Counted from the first letter of the stretch, positions 10,183 through 23,410 are shown. The stretch is DNA of 64,000 nt from Serinus canaria (GCF_022539315.1 NC_066343.1:34997146-35061145); one strand, 5' to 3'. Made by a program: numbers and translations. Notes: a model not told the origin generated them from the sequence alone.

Positions 10183-11777
10183 CCATGATCATGTTTTCCT
10201 TCTCCATCCCTCCAATTTGCTGAGAAATAGGTAGTTTTATTTTCTAAGGTATTTGTGCGGAGAAGTAAATTAATTGCATTTTGTAAATCTAGTAGAATTT
10301 TACTGGTATCCTTCTTGTGCCAGAGCATTAGAACTTGCAAACCTACTGATGCTGATTACCATGTTCACACTATGATAAAAATTTAAAGACAATGCATTTG
10401 ATTATTGCTTGTGTTTTTGTATCTAGGTATACCAAACATGCTGGGAATTCATTTCTACAGACAGATTTTCCCTGAGGTTTGTATTCAGGCTGCACTGATT
10501 GATCCTTGGCATAGCTGTATCAATAAGCTAATTCCTAACAGGCAGCTGGTAATAGAATTGGGTTTTTAGAGGGCAGCGTTATTGGCATATGGCTCTCATT
10601 ATGGGAGAGTACCACATCTAAAGTCATTTTAGTTCTTGATGTTGCAGTAGTGGCATGTAGAGATGGTGCGATTGCTCTAGGGAGAAGATGAAAATGCCTC
10701 ACATCACTCAGCTGTCCTCCTGCTGATTAAGGAGTGACACTGTCCAAGATGCCTTTAGGAGGCAGGCAATTATTTTCAGACAGAGAGATGTTAACCAAGA
10801 ACTGAAGCCATATGGGAGCAAAGGGTAAGCAGGGCTGGAGAGGGGGGAGGCTATTCCCAAAACATTTACTTTGGCGCTTTTTAGTATTAGTGTCTCTTGA
10901 GAAAGGTTTTCCATTTACATGGTGAAGCATTTAGCACTTGTGAAGTGACTATGTGAAGAGCTAAGTGTTCTCTTTTTCATATTCTTTATTTTTACACTTG
11001 CTCAAATATAAAACAACCTAGTGCTAATTTGCATCCTGTTAGTGACACCAGCACTGATGCTCTTTTTTCTTTCTCTTCATTTCAGAACTATCTGAAATAG
11101 GGGGGTTGTTTTGTTTTTGTTTCAATACCAGTCTAAATCTAATTTTAAGCAGGAAAGGGATTTATATCCAGCAGACTGCTGCCATGTGGTCATTATTTTT
11201 TGTGGCAGACTCATTACTTGATGACAAAATTCAGGGCATTGCCAACTGCTCAAGGCAACCATTTGCTACTGTCCTTGTAATAGAGCTCTCAGAACAGCCA
11301 TGCAACTTGAGTTGCAGGTAAGGAATTAATTTTGTAGGTGTTTTTTTAGGCAGAGTAAAATGAAAGCTCATTTAGAGATTCTTCTAGTAAATGAAGTGTC
11401 ATAATAGGGAATAATTAAGTGGCAGTGGAAAAGAATTTTTTAACTTGTAAAATGGTGTAATCTAGGCTCCAATAGAGGTTTACATAGTGTAGTCACTGTT
11501 GACTGGTCAATTTCATTATATCATAACTAACAATGAAGCTGTTTGAATTGTTTAGCAGATTGAAATTTCCTAAACTGACTCTGAGTCTTGTTGCCTATGT
11601 GGAGATTAATTGTAAATGTTCTTATTGTACATCTACATTGGGTTCTCTTTCTGTGACAAGTTTTCATAATTTCTGTAATAGCTTTGGTTCATCTGGAGAC
11701 ATATTGGTGTAGTCCCCAAGAGCAGCAATGCCTGAGTAAGGGCCTCAGTGTTGTCTAGAAGGACCTACTGGGAAGCT

Positions 11778-12222
11778 TTCTTTTTCTTTATCTTGTTGTC
11801 TATTTTCTTTTTCTTTTTCTTGTGAGGGTGAGGTGGGGGCGGGATGGGGTGGAGGGCAGGTGGTTGGCGAGTGGAGAGGGAGAGGTTTCTATATATGCGT
11901 TAGATTATCTTAGGGTCGAGTAGAGGCAGAGGGATGTAGGCGAGAGGCTGTAAAGAGGGAGAGTGTCGCGTGTGTAGAGCGACGAGTAGATTAGAGAGCG
12001 CTAGATGAGAGCGCGATTAGAGCTACTAGAGATAGTGAGACGCGTATATGCTGAAGACGATAGGCTGCTAGCTCGAGAGCGAGAGAATATATATCTCTCT
12101 ATCTATCTCTATACTCTATACTCATCTAGCTTACCCTCTATCTATCACTCTCTCTCTCCCTCTCTCTCTCCCTCTCTCTCTCCCTCTCTCTCTTTCCCTC
12201 TCTTTCCCTCTCTTTCCCTTCT
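11778..12222 (+). repeat. Purine block and (CT)n/(CCCT)n microsatellite with anomalous composition
   Basis: Three compositional blocks lie side by side: pyrimidine-rich CTTTTT (11778-11821), a purine-dominated GA-rich stretch with many CpG dinucleotides and irregular order (11822-12090), then CTAT/CTCT and CCCTCTCT microsatellite (12090-12222). The middle block looks like a scrambled (GA)n tract and has far more CpG than the surrounding DNA. Facing GA and CT tracts can fold together. It may be a real degenerated microsatellite or a poorly resolved consensus. Confidence 0.75.
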
Positions 12223-14113
12223 TCTTTTGTTGGTACATTGTTTATACCTACTGGATGTTTTCTATTGCCATACAGCTTAAATGTGAAGAAATAATAAAAA
12301 ACACTGATGACTGTTTTGAGTAAATTGTAGCTGAACAATTGGCTGCTTTGTTTGCACTATAAGTGTGCAAAACTGTAACTTGAATCTTGAGATTTATTTT
12401 GAAGACATCAGGCTTTGGTGTGATTTGTGGAAGTGTATACAGAATAATCTGTGTTTAGAAAAGTGGATGGCCGTTGCATATCTCTATTTTTTGCCCAAAG
12501 AGATGAAGTTAGATGAATAAATGGGGGTTGGGATGACAGGCACAGACCTCAGTTGTGCTTGTGGTCTATTGTGTTTTCTGGTTACTGCTTCTGAATCGTG
12601 CCAGTGTTTTTGCTCTTTATTGAAACTTGTTGTATGTACTGCATAACTAGCATTTGCTTTTTCCAGTTTTGTGATTTTAAAAATTTAACTGTACCTTGAT
12701 TATCAGCATCACTGAAGCTCACTTGAATAAGTGAGTAGAATGCTCAAATGAAAAATCAGTAGGGTGTTGTTTCGAAATACGTGCAGAACAAAAGGCAAAC
12801 CAAGAATAAAATCTGCCTTTTAGAAGGCATCAAAACAGTCTTTTATGCCTGTAAAAGATCTCTTTTCTTTAATAACAAGAATATATTATACCAAAAGGAT
12901 GCTGTTACATTTTGATGACTTGTCTAATAAAATGATGCTTTGGCTAATAAAAAAAAAAAGGCAAATGTGGAGGTGAATCTGTGCCCACTTTAAGAACCTA
13001 AGAATTTAAGAAGAAACTTACCTGGTACTCCCTTAACATGTGTATATTTTCTTCAGTATTTTTTCAATATGGTAATTTTTATTTAATATGACCTTTAGAC
13101 AAGGTCTCACTGAACCTATGAATTCCCAATGAGTTTTTTTAAAATTTGTTCAGAAGAAAAGACCAAAACTGTAGCAATGACAGAAAAGCAGATTCAGAGA
13201 AATGAGTGTTTGTCATTGAGTTGTTTAGTGGCAATTGCGCATGCAGTGCTGTCTGAAGTTCTATATCTTGAAATTTCTTTTTCTCTCCTACTGTGACAAA
13301 AAAAGTGTATATATTTATGTTTATTTCCAGGGAGATCAGCAGATAGCAGACTAGAGATGATGATGTAGTTTGCAGAATGGGGAAGGATTTTACAGCAAAT
13401 GAGATGATGGCACACACCAAGAATTGGATACCTCTGTTGAGGAAGTCCATTTTTGTTGGGATGGGAGACTCTTCTGAAGAATGTGGCTGAGTAGATGTTG
13501 TGCATAGATCAGTGTGCAGGCAGCACTGGATGGCTGCAGGCAGGGGAGTCGAGTTTGGTCTGGTGGTGGTAGGTCCTTCAGGAAGAGTTTGCCACAGCAG
13601 TCTTTTTTTGGTTTTGGTTTGGTTTTGGAGGCTGCTGGGAGATGAGGATTGTTTTTGTGGGGGCAGGTGGTTTTTCTTTGCAGTCAGTTGGAGTGATTTG
13701 AGAGGGTGGTCCCATCTATCCGTGGGAGATGTGTGTGATACAGACCTGTTTTCTCGTGAATGGCTGAAACCTGGCACATGGCGTAACTTTGATTGGGGAG
13801 TGGTAAGCTGATACTTCTGGTCTGCAGTAGCTATCATTGGTGTTTTGCTCTCTCAGTTTTCTCTCTGGGTATGTAGCTGTGTCTGCTTTTTCCTCTTCCT
13901 TTTTAATTTTTATTTTAAGCTAGTGTCACATGACTGCTGTCTTGCATAACTCTACAGCTTTGTTTATTAATGCACTTGAGCACAGACTATTATTTTGTCT
14001 TTGCTTTTGTTCCTGTTCCTTATGTGGTAATTAGTTTTCCCCGAGCTCTGCAGGTGCTGGCAGACAGGGGCAGAGGGGTGCTGTGGGGCACCTCGGGATG
14101 TCCTCTGCTGACC

Positions 14114-14173
14114 TGGCAGCAGTGCCTGCTGCTGTGGGAGCCTCACTGAGGCTCCAGCCTGCCTGTTGGCCAT
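14114..14173 (+). repeat. Dispersed 60-bp repeat, copy 2
   Basis: This is the partner of 8841-8902 in direct orientation. Here the internal palindrome is clean: GGAGCCTCA and TGAGGCTCC flank a single C (14138-14156 region). It sits in a GC-richer 300-bp patch that may itself be an old repeat. Confidence 0.7.
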
Positions 14174-16667
14174 AGCCTCCACTCCAGGCCATGGGCTGCC
14201 CTCTCCAGGAATAAGAGCATGGGAGCATGCTGTTAGGGAACCTTCTCAGAGGGAGCCTCTGGGCTGCCCAAGATGTGAGGGTGTAAACTGCAGCCGGTGG
14301 TAGCAAGTGGAACTGAGAGTGTTCCTCACGTGAAAGCTGTGTCCCTCTCCACTGCTTCTCTCATTTTACACAAATCACATTTTGCCGTTGTTTCTTTTTT
14401 TAGCCCACAAAACAATGAATTTGCCAGATAATTTTCATAATGCAGTTTTTATTTCTATACTGAGGATTATTGCATTTTGGTCAAAGAGTTGTGCTCTAAA
14501 CTTTAGCTGAAGAAGTGTAGCTGCAGATTAGAAGGGGGGAGTGTTCAGGTTTTCTTTCTCAGTATTCTGTCAAGAATGAAATGGTTAAAACAATGAGAGG
14601 TTTCCGGTTACCATGTTTGTATCAGCTGACTACGTGTTTTTCTTATTAATGAACTGTAGCTGAGTAGCTGGCATCTGCTGTGAGGGAGGGTGAATGGGAG
14701 AGGGAAATGATCAACCATCAGTTTTGTGACTTTGCTTTGTAGACCAGCTATTTAACATAGTGCAATAAAACTTAGCAATTTTGGCAATTCACAATGATGC
14801 TGGCAGTCTCACATTGTTTTCTGCGTGAACAAAGTCGCTGTGGTTGTTCTGGTTGTTGCTGTTAGCCTTCATCCATGTAAAGTAAGGTCCACAAAAACTG
14901 CTGTGAAACTAATGATCTCTTTTGACAAAAATTACAAACGTTTGGGATTAGTGCAGGCACTTCAGCAGTGTGACCAAGGACCAGACTGGGGGTGTGTAGA
15001 ACAGCGTGCCAGAGCAGAAGCCAGTGGTGCATGCTGGCATTTGCAGTTCAAATGGTTTGCAGAAATAGTGCTGACAAAGTCACCCCATTACATGAGCTAC
15101 CAGAGATGCAAGCAGTTAAGATGTTTGGGAAGAGCTGCAGTGCCTGAGTTGCCATGCTTTATTTGGCCTCTGGAAAAGTCATTGTATGAAGTGTAACTGA
15201 ACAAAGAAGTTAGTTTTTAAAAGTAGTTTGTTCTAAAAAGTTTTAAGTTATTTTAGGTGGTAGCATCATGATCTTGAAATTAGTTTATGTGGGCAATATA
15301 AATTTGCTGTTAGAATTTTACAACTGTGAGGATTTCAAAAAGCTCAGTAAAGTAAGGTGCTTACATTTGCTTGAAAGACCTAAGTAAAATGAGTGCACAG
15401 CCCAGTTTTCATGACTGTTTTTCCTTTTTTATTAAATGTTGCTTTAAACTTTAAAGGCATCAGTCAGTGAAAGAAGCCTGTACTTATCAACATTTTTCTA
15501 ATAAATATAAGTAATTATATCACTGTATTAATATGTATTGTAGTACCGAACATATAATATATACTAATGTATTATTACAAGTAATTATAGCAATTACATT
15601 ATTAATCATGTAAATACAAATTTTCTTGTCTGGAAATCTAGTGCGGGTCAGGATCCTGAAGGGCCCTATTTGCTTGAAGTTCAGTGTTTTTCTGAGGATG
15701 GATGAGGAACTTCGGGAAGAAAAAACAAGTTACATGTCTTTCTTTGATTAGAGAAGCTCTTAGTTGCAAGCTTAGGAGTTTACTGCTCTTGTTATAGTAT
15801 TTGCTTTCTTAATTTGAATTTGTGGGTGAAGGAAACAAATGAAATATTTCAGGAAGTAGTCAATGGAGAAGGGAGGCTGCTTGAGCTCAGTGTCAACTAG
15901 CTATGTTTTGTCCATCTTTCTGATTGATAGGGATTCCTTGCTTCCTGAGGGGACCACCCATGCCTTCAGAGGCTTCAGACATACCGGGCTTCTGGGAAAG
16001 GGACTATGTATAACTCTGTGTGAAGGGTAGCACTTGAACACCAGGCACTAAATCAGTGGTCCTCTGCTTAAGAGTTTATAGGGAAACTCTTGTGAAGGGG
16101 AAGACTGGTGTGGGAGGAAAGATCCTCAGTTGTGCTGACATTTGCTGTTGACTTCAGTTTGGCAGGTGATACGCAGAATAAGCTAAACCATTTGGACCAT
16201 AATGCCTTCTTCAGGGTAGAAACAGTATAAGCGCAAATGCTCTGGCCAAATGATAATTTGGACAAAATATGTGATACTGAGGGATGAGAGAGTTCCTCAA
16301 AACAGTGTTGCTACCATAGGCAAAACATGACATAATGCTGCTTTTCTTTTGCTGCAGACTTTCTCAGACAGCTTCAGATCCAATGTTAGGTTTTCATAGA
16401 GAGTTTTCTGACGGCAAGCATGTATGCGGAACGTACAGTGTCTGGAGGCTGAAACTTTCCCATTTATGTGATTTTATAGTTTTATGACTTTGCAGTTCTC
16501 CAATGAAATTTTTCTTCACATGGGATTTCCCGTGAAGGCTCTTAATTATCCTGTGCAGTTTGGGGAGTTCCATTTGCATTGTTGCATTGCATTTTATCTT
16601 GTTACAATTGCTTTTTATGAGCTTCGCTATGCTAGAGTTTGTCTAGAAATTGTGAAGTAAATGGTGT

Positions 16668-16719
16668 AGCTTAACATGTGAAATAAATGTGTAAGCTTAA
16701 CATGTGAAATAAATGTGTA
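16668..16719 (+). repeat. Perfect 26-bp tandem duplication
   Basis: The unit AGCTTAACATGTGAAATAAA plus TGTGTA occurs at 16668-16693 and again, identically, at 16694-16719. Perfect identity implies a recent duplication. Confidence 0.95.
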
Positions 16720-17216
16720 CTGAGACATTTCTTTTGCATGGCATGAGATCTCTTAGTTAAATATGTAAAAATATGCAGCGAGAACATTTGTAATTATGCC
16801 GTGCAAGGTTGAAGGAGTTAATATGGAGAACTTGTATTGCAATGATTCATGGCAAATAGGAACAGACTTAAAGAAGTGTGGCTTTGTTGCAGAAACTTTT
16901 TAAAAATCTAGGTGGGATTTTTCAAAGCTATGTATACAGCTGAAGAGAAATGAGGAAGGTTTTTTCACAATAATTTTCATATAGGTCACTGAGTAGAGCT
17001 TTGCTCTGTAATCACTAGACATTGTTTGCAAAGCACATATGTAGTGATGCTAGGGTTTCACTTCCAACTTGACAATGGGTTGGGCAGATTCCTAATGGAA
17101 AAGAATCTGGGCTGTAATGATGAATTACTGGTTTTTGGTGTGGGTTTTTTTGGATTTGTTTTGTTTTGAATGAAAGAACAGAGAAATGTATTTAAAACAG
17201 CCTGATTGATGCCTTG

Positions 17217-17253
17217 GTCTTTGTTGTCTCTCTCAGAGAGAGACAACAAAGAC
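17217..17253. repeat. Perfect 37-bp palindrome (18-bp arms, 1-base centre)
   Basis: The arm GTCTTTGTTGTCTCTCTC (17217-17234) is followed by A and then its exact reverse complement (17236-17253). The arms do not extend further. No surrounding gene explains it. Confidence 0.95.
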
Positions 17254-20196
17254 ACATATGAAGTCTTTTTGCACTCTACATGGGATGGTGAGCCAGCTGT
17301 ATGTGTAGGAGCAGACTGCCGAGTTGGTTTTGCCCTGAGAAGGGGCTGTGCTTACAGAGCTGTGTATGCTACTGCTGCAGCTGTGCTCTATCCTTCATTG
17401 CTTCTGCAGCTTTGTGGCATGGCTATGTTATAGAACTATGTAAACAACGTAAAAGATAGTAAAATTCTTGATAGAACTGCAAAATCAGTTTTCTTGTAGC
17501 ACTCCAGAATTACAGCAGCTGGTGTTCTGCCTACTCTTTCAATGTCCACTCTCTTGCCTGAGACGGAGAGTGGGGAAGAGGTAGGGTGTTGAGCAGCTAA
17601 AAGTAAAAATCTAACCTGATGAAAAAAGTGAGCCACTGCTTCACTGAAGGAAAGCAAATTAAAGGTGTTACCTTAGTCCCTGAGTAACACAAACCTCTGG
17701 AATGGCTGAATGAAATTTTGTAATGAGACTTGTCCACTGCTCTCATCTTCCCTATGTAGAAAATGGATCTCTCCTCATTTTGATTCTAATGATTGCAAAT
17801 CCTCCTTGTCATCTTATTTCCAAGCATTAATTACTCTCCTCTGTAAGAGCCTGCACATTTTGTTGTTGATCATCAGTTCTAGCTGCTGGATCTTTTTATA
17901 CCTTATTAAATTTATGATCATGCTATTCAATATCACCTTATCAACATGATAAAATCTTAAATTGCTTACATACTGTTTAGACTGTAGCATGTGTTTCATA
18001 GGCAGATTGGTTACTGTTGGAAGTGTTGATGTTTGTGGACAGAAAGTTTGTAATTTGTAGTGTTAAATTTCCAGAATATAGTTCTGCAAAAGTGGAACCC
18101 TTCAAATACTGTAAAATGAGATCATAGAAAAGAATTACTGAACAAAATCAGTACTGAATCTTATTGGGTTTTTTTTCCCCCCATGGATTTACTAAATGTT
18201 GTAAATACAGTGCTGGGTAGTTCACCATGTAAAAGCAGAGTCCTGGAACAATCAACCCGATTGTATGGTTTTAAGTAAATAAATAATTTGGCTGCTTTTA
18301 CTTTTCTATGTGAGGGTTGAAGAGGAGGATGAGTGATTGTTATTGAATGTACTAGTTAAATATCCTAGGCTGTTTACCCTGTAACAAATAATGCTGAGTA
18401 GCTCTGGGAATGAATCTGTTTTTACTTTGAGTAGACAGTTACAATATAATTGTGTGCTATATTAAACTGCAAACAGTTTTTAAATACAGATAGAGTAGGA
18501 ATTTTTCGACCAGCAAATGTAGTAAAACTTGAATTGAGCTTCTTGTTCAGTTAGTTGTGTGTTTGTCTGTTAACTTGAGTGGCATGGCCTGCTGCCTGTC
18601 CGCTCTGTAAAAATAAAAGCAGTATCCACCTTCAGCAAATTTAGTCTATGTCTGCCTTAAATCCTACTTTTGGAAGCAAGTGGAAGGGGAGGTATTTTAA
18701 GGAAAAACAGCCCTAAGGGGAACAGCAGAGGCATGGGGAATGCTGCAATAGAGAGTGTACATGGTAGTTGGAGTCCCTTGAAGGTGTGAGATGGGGCAAA
18801 TGCTGCTTTGAACATTGTCTATAGATATATTTAACCAGTGAAATAAGACTTAGAAGGCGGAGTCACAGTCCTGGAGAAATAACCTTTTATTCAGTTTTCC
18901 TGTAATATTTTAGTATAGGGAACAGTTGTTCAGGTCCTGATTGCCTTTTTTTGCTTGTTTGTTTTTGTTTAAATTTTGATGCATCTTTCTGAAGCTGGAC
19001 CCAGACTTGGTAAGTTCTTGAAAAGCTTTGTAGAGAAGTATGTACAAAATCAGTTAAGCAGGAGAAAGCAGTTGCTACCAGTTACATGAAACTGTTCATG
19101 CAGATGATGCTCACTTGCAATGAAAATGTGTGCTCCTGAATTTACACCTTTAACTTCACGATGCTGATGTGCTTCAGTGGTGATTCTCGCGAAGTAATAG
19201 CGTGTCCCTTTACAGTAGCCTTTTGTGACGTAGTCTGTTTTTCAGCACAATTTACTTTGACATTTACTTGAGTAGTTTTTTCTGTTGAAAAGGGTATTTC
19301 AGATATCGTACCGTAAGGTTTACAAAAGAGTTGCATCTAATTGCTTATACTGAAGTGCTCAACCCTCCTGGCTTGCACACATTCTGCCCATGAAACATGT
19401 TAATCCCCTCCTGCCCTCCCCCCATTGAAGAAGCCTGATACATTTCCTTTTGCATTAGTTGGGCCTTCTGGGAAATACATGCAGAAATAAAAGACTTTTC
19501 TATAGCCCTTTCTCCCTCAGGAATGCATAGAAACTAGCTCCTTGGATGTGGTCCACAAACTTGAAACTTGATTGGGGGGAGGGAAGGAAATCTATAATCC
19601 CATGCACATGTTACTGAGAGAGTCCTAATTAAAAACTGAGGTAAAGGTATAGAAGCTCAGAAGATCTCACGGTACTTTGCAATTAAAGAATATGTTTGGT
19701 TGGGTTTTTTTTTTTTTTTAAACCTATGTGTTTTGCTGAGGTTTGCCTCCAAAGCAGGTATTTAAAACTCTTTTAGCTTTGTGACCTTTGTTTGTCCTTC
19801 ATCTTCATTAGCAGTGTTTACCCAGACAGTCTGCATTGAAGAGGCTTGTTTCGTTTGCAAAGATTACTCAGGTATGATGGTAGTTTCTCAACTAGTGATG
19901 GTACTCAGACATTTTACCTTAACTATAGCAAGAATTGGGCCCCTTGCCTTGGGATAGTTATTTGTGTGTCCTGGTTGCCCATGCATGGAAACCCACAAGA
20001 AATGTGACTGCAGGTTTTTGCATGGTATTGCTGTGTTGGTAATTGATATCTGTAGTGTACTACAGGCAGAGAGGCCATGCTGAGATTGGTGGAATGTTTG
20101 GTTGTTTAGGAATACCTGCAGCTTGGCATGGGCTGCCTGTCATGTTGCAAAGGACCCTGAGGTTTGAGCTGCCCTTTGTATGTCAGTGGCTCTTGG

Positions 20197-20282
20197 GGCA
20201 TGGTGGTGCTGCACTTTTACAGGATAAACCTTGTGAGGAGCTCAGCTGGGGTTGGTTAGCTGTGGAGGCATGGTGGTGCTGC
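20197..20282 (+). repeat. Spaced direct repeat of 16 bp
   Basis: GGCATGGTGGTGCTGC occurs at 20197-20212 and again at 20267-20282, 70 bases apart, in a G/T-rich patch. It may be chance plus local duplication. Confidence 0.7.
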
Positions 20283-22849
20283 CAGGGCATAGAGTGTTGA
20301 GTGCTGTGGTTGTCTGTCCATGTTGTTGGGCATGCGTCTGTGCTGCCCTCCTCCTGCCTGAAAGAGGAGTCTGTGATTTGAGATACGTGAAGGATGAATA
20401 CAATCCCTTAGGGACAGGGCAGGGTGGCTGTTCCCAACATAGGCTTGCCTGTGGGTTCATCTTTGCTATGGGCAAAACCAAAGCTGCCTTTTTCTCCACC
20501 ATGATAATATTTATTGTTTTAATGTAGCCTGAAAATTGCACAGTAAAACTCTTTATTATGAATACATATGCAAATATCTAATGTCGCCACTTGCTCAATA
20601 AGATCAACTCAAATATAGCAGCATTAATGGTGCTTTATGTTTCTCATGGTCACGGCATCCATGGAGACTTGTGCCTCTCAGTGTTGGTGCACCACTGCCA
20701 TTGCATATGCCAGAAAAGCCAGTCGGAGCTACTTCTGCCAGTTCCCACTGTCTCTCCTTGCTTCCATGCAGCTTCCTCAGAAGTGGTAGTGTTGCTGCTT
20801 AGAGGCTTGATGCTGCAGCGCATCAGTGCTGCTTGCTGATGGTGTGTCCCCACCAGTGACAAAGCAGTACTGCTGCAGGGCCAGGAGCTGCCTCAGCTGG
20901 TTTTGCCAGTAAGAGGAGTATTGGTGTAACCGTGGTGTGATCTGTGCTGTGGTGAGGTGGAGCATGAAAATGGGCATCAGCAAATTAAGGGTGAATCTGA
21001 CTTGACTGAAATGACAGTTTCTTTCAGCTGACAAAAATATTTCATAAGTGTTGGCTTTCTTTCACTTCCTGTTTAGTGTGGAATTGTATGTCATGTTCAT
21101 TGGCGGCCCCCAAAGGAGGGAATTATTTTAATTCCATGTCTCTTCCAGAAGCAAGAGATTATGATCTCTGTGATGATGGGTTGTCAGGCTGTCTCTTCTC
21201 CCCCAAAGTTTTAGGATGGAATTGCGGAGGGTGAAGTGTTGGTGACCTGTTGCACAATGTCCTCTTCTTCTGATGCTGATGTCTTTGCCTCATGTCTCAG
21301 TGCTCTCTGCACCTTGATTTCTGCTATGGGTCAGTTTAATTAAGACCATCTGGCATTCTAATGTCACCAGCTGACAGTTTCTTAAAGCAGGCTGCATTTT
21401 TTTTTCCTCTTTGATTTTAATTCAGGTTAGTATTTGATCTTGTTTGTGCAGCCACAGATTTTCACCATGTGGTTCACTCCCAGTAGGTGACATCTTGTTC
21501 TGTGGGCTTAGTTTAAGCCCAGACCTTCAATGTAGACGGAGGGCTCTCTTTAAAGTATGTAAAGGTGGTGTAATCTGGCTTTGCAGGCTTTTGGGAGCAC
21601 TTTTCAACACTGACCATCTCACTGTGATTAATTACTTGGCTGCTAATGAATGGGGGGATGTTTTCTGCATTATTGTCATTGTCAGTGCTTGGTGCTTTTT
21701 CACAGCTTGCATTCTTCTTAAGCAGTTTCCATAAGATTTAATACACTGCTTCCAACTTATATTTTTAATTATGTTGGGCAAGTTGCTGATTTTAATATAG
21801 AGTCTTCATTTAGTAATGACTTCTCAGGCTGTAGGCAATGCTTTCCTACAAAACTGGTTCACTTGAACTCACTCTTATGTGACAGTTGCCATGAAGTTTG
21901 CTTAGTTGTCTTAACAACAGACTACTTAGTAGGTAAGAAGGCTGAAACCAGAAGTTTTTGTTTAATTTAGAAACTAACTAAATACTAACTTTCTGTAGTT
22001 TGATTCACTTTGCAGTGATTCACAGAGTACATAAACATAGCATGTGGTTAATCTTTTATGGTAGTATCTGCTTTTGAATGGTGGAAAAATTCTAAGAAAA
22101 GTGTGTTGGAAAACACAGCTGTTTAATGACACTGCTTAATTTACTCCTTGATTTGATGTTTAAGTTTTTAAGTATGCAGAAATATTTCTGTATCAAAGCT
22201 TTCATCATTGGGACAGTATGGTGTGCAGCTTCTTTTTAATCATCTTTCTGAAAGAATGGTTGCTGTAGACATGATGAATCTTCCGTCTATTTGCTGAGGA
22301 GTGACTGGAGAAAAATGAAATATACTTAGTCATGCTCTGTGTGTTTTTCTAGAACTTTAAACTCCTGATTTTCCATATTGTTTCAACTGCATTTATTTCA
22401 AATAACACATTTGACTATGGAATAGGGTTTAGGCTGGAAAAGGTATTTCCTCCTTTTACAAGGCTGGTATGGTGTTCATGGGTTGGAAAACTGCATGTCA
22501 GCAGAGTTTCTTCAAAGCAAGAAATAGGTGAAAGTTTGGTGGAGTTTAGTGTTGGTGATTTTTTTTAATGTCTAGTTAAAATACAGATCATTTGACAATC
22601 AGGTTCTTGATGAAAAACTTGGGCAAGAGTTTCAGGGTATAAAATGTCAGCTGATGAAAGTTGTCTTTGCCTTAGGAAAAGAAGGTTAACCCATAATGTG
22701 AAACAAACTGATCAGTTGATGTTTTTCATCATAGATAAGATGCCTTTAAAGGGTCTGATAAATCAGTTGTGTGATTGAACAAAGCTGTTGTATTGTGTTC
22801 TTACATGTTTTAGTTGCATTAAGTAGTACTTTGGTTTATCCCAGGTCCC

Positions 22850-23410
22850 CCTGTTATAATGGTTCTGCCCCTGCTGCTTCCGCCCATCATTTTAATGTCA
22901 ATCTCCCTACCCCCGCCCCCTGTCCCCCAAAAGTGGCTCAATCCTTCCCTTAACCCCTCTCCCGTGCCCTGTCCTTCACTCGATGGCCCATCCCCTCCCT
23001 CTAGAAATTTCTACCAAGGGTGTCGAGTGATAGGTTCAGGCACCTGGGCCACACCCTCGGGTGGTCCTGTTGGTCCCCCTACCTGCCCGTTTCCCTGCTC
23101 CCCACGTCCTCCTGTATCCCCATTGGCAGGCGGGCAAACCCCTCCCTAGTTTACTCTCCCTTTATAACTCCCTGCAGACCACAATCTAGGGTCGTCAGTT
23201 GTCGTGGTTCCCTGCCGTTGCTGTGTCCTTTGAGCCCCAGAATAAAGCTGGACTTTGCCCTGAACTGGAGTCCACCCTCCTCCTCCTATCTCTGTCTTGC
23301 TAGTGTCTCGTCCAAAAGGTGAAAGCCTTATCCTGACCTCCTGAGGAAGTGGAGAGTCCCTCACTGCCTGCAGTGCCAGAGCAAGCCAGGGTGGCTCCAC
23401 ACACTCAGAG
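22850..23410 (+). mobile_element. Probable solo LTR or LTR fragment
   Basis: A C-rich block differs sharply from the flanking AT-rich DNA. It contains a TATA-like TTTATAA (23160-23166) followed 75-80 bases later by AATAAA (23241-23246), the spacing of an LTR promoter and polyadenylation signal. A TG start is plausible at 22852 (TGTTATAATGG) and a CA end near 23403, but I find no convincing target-site duplication, so the boundaries are approximate. No adjacent retroviral coding sequence is seen, which suggests a solo LTR on the plus strand. Confidence 0.55.

Larger units (their letters stand above)
5688..11777. other. Non-coding, AT-rich DNA between the ERV and the GA/CT block
   Basis: I see no exon, RNA gene or intact mobile element here. 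Open frames are short (under about 120 codons), scattered on both strands and of random composition. The stretch contains one member of a dispersed 60-bp repeat pair (8841-8902) and a small tandem duplication (10145-10182). Confidence 0.7.
12223..22849. other. Non-coding, AT-rich DNA
   Basis: No supported gene. The longest open frames (minus 13837-13139, plus 14825-15196) resemble no family I recognise and lie in G/T-skewed or ordinary sequence. The stretch includes repeat copy 2 (14114-14173) in a GC-richer patch at about 14030-14300, a very AT-rich patch at 15490-15620, a 26-bp tandem duplication, a perfect palindrome and a spaced 16-bp repeat. Confidence 0.7.

Noticed and set aside
12005..12338. 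Ser/Leu/Tyr-rich and Arg/Glu-rich frames on both strands
   Set aside because: Products of the CT/GA microsatellite.
13139..13837. 232-codon open frame on the minus strand
   Set aside because: No recognisable domain. The composition mirrors a G/T-skewed plus strand (few stops on the complement), and there is no splice or homology support.
14825..15196. 123-codon open frame with a hydrophobic N-terminus
   Set aside because: The hydrophobic start suggests a signal peptide, but the rest resembles no secreted family and no exon structure is seen.
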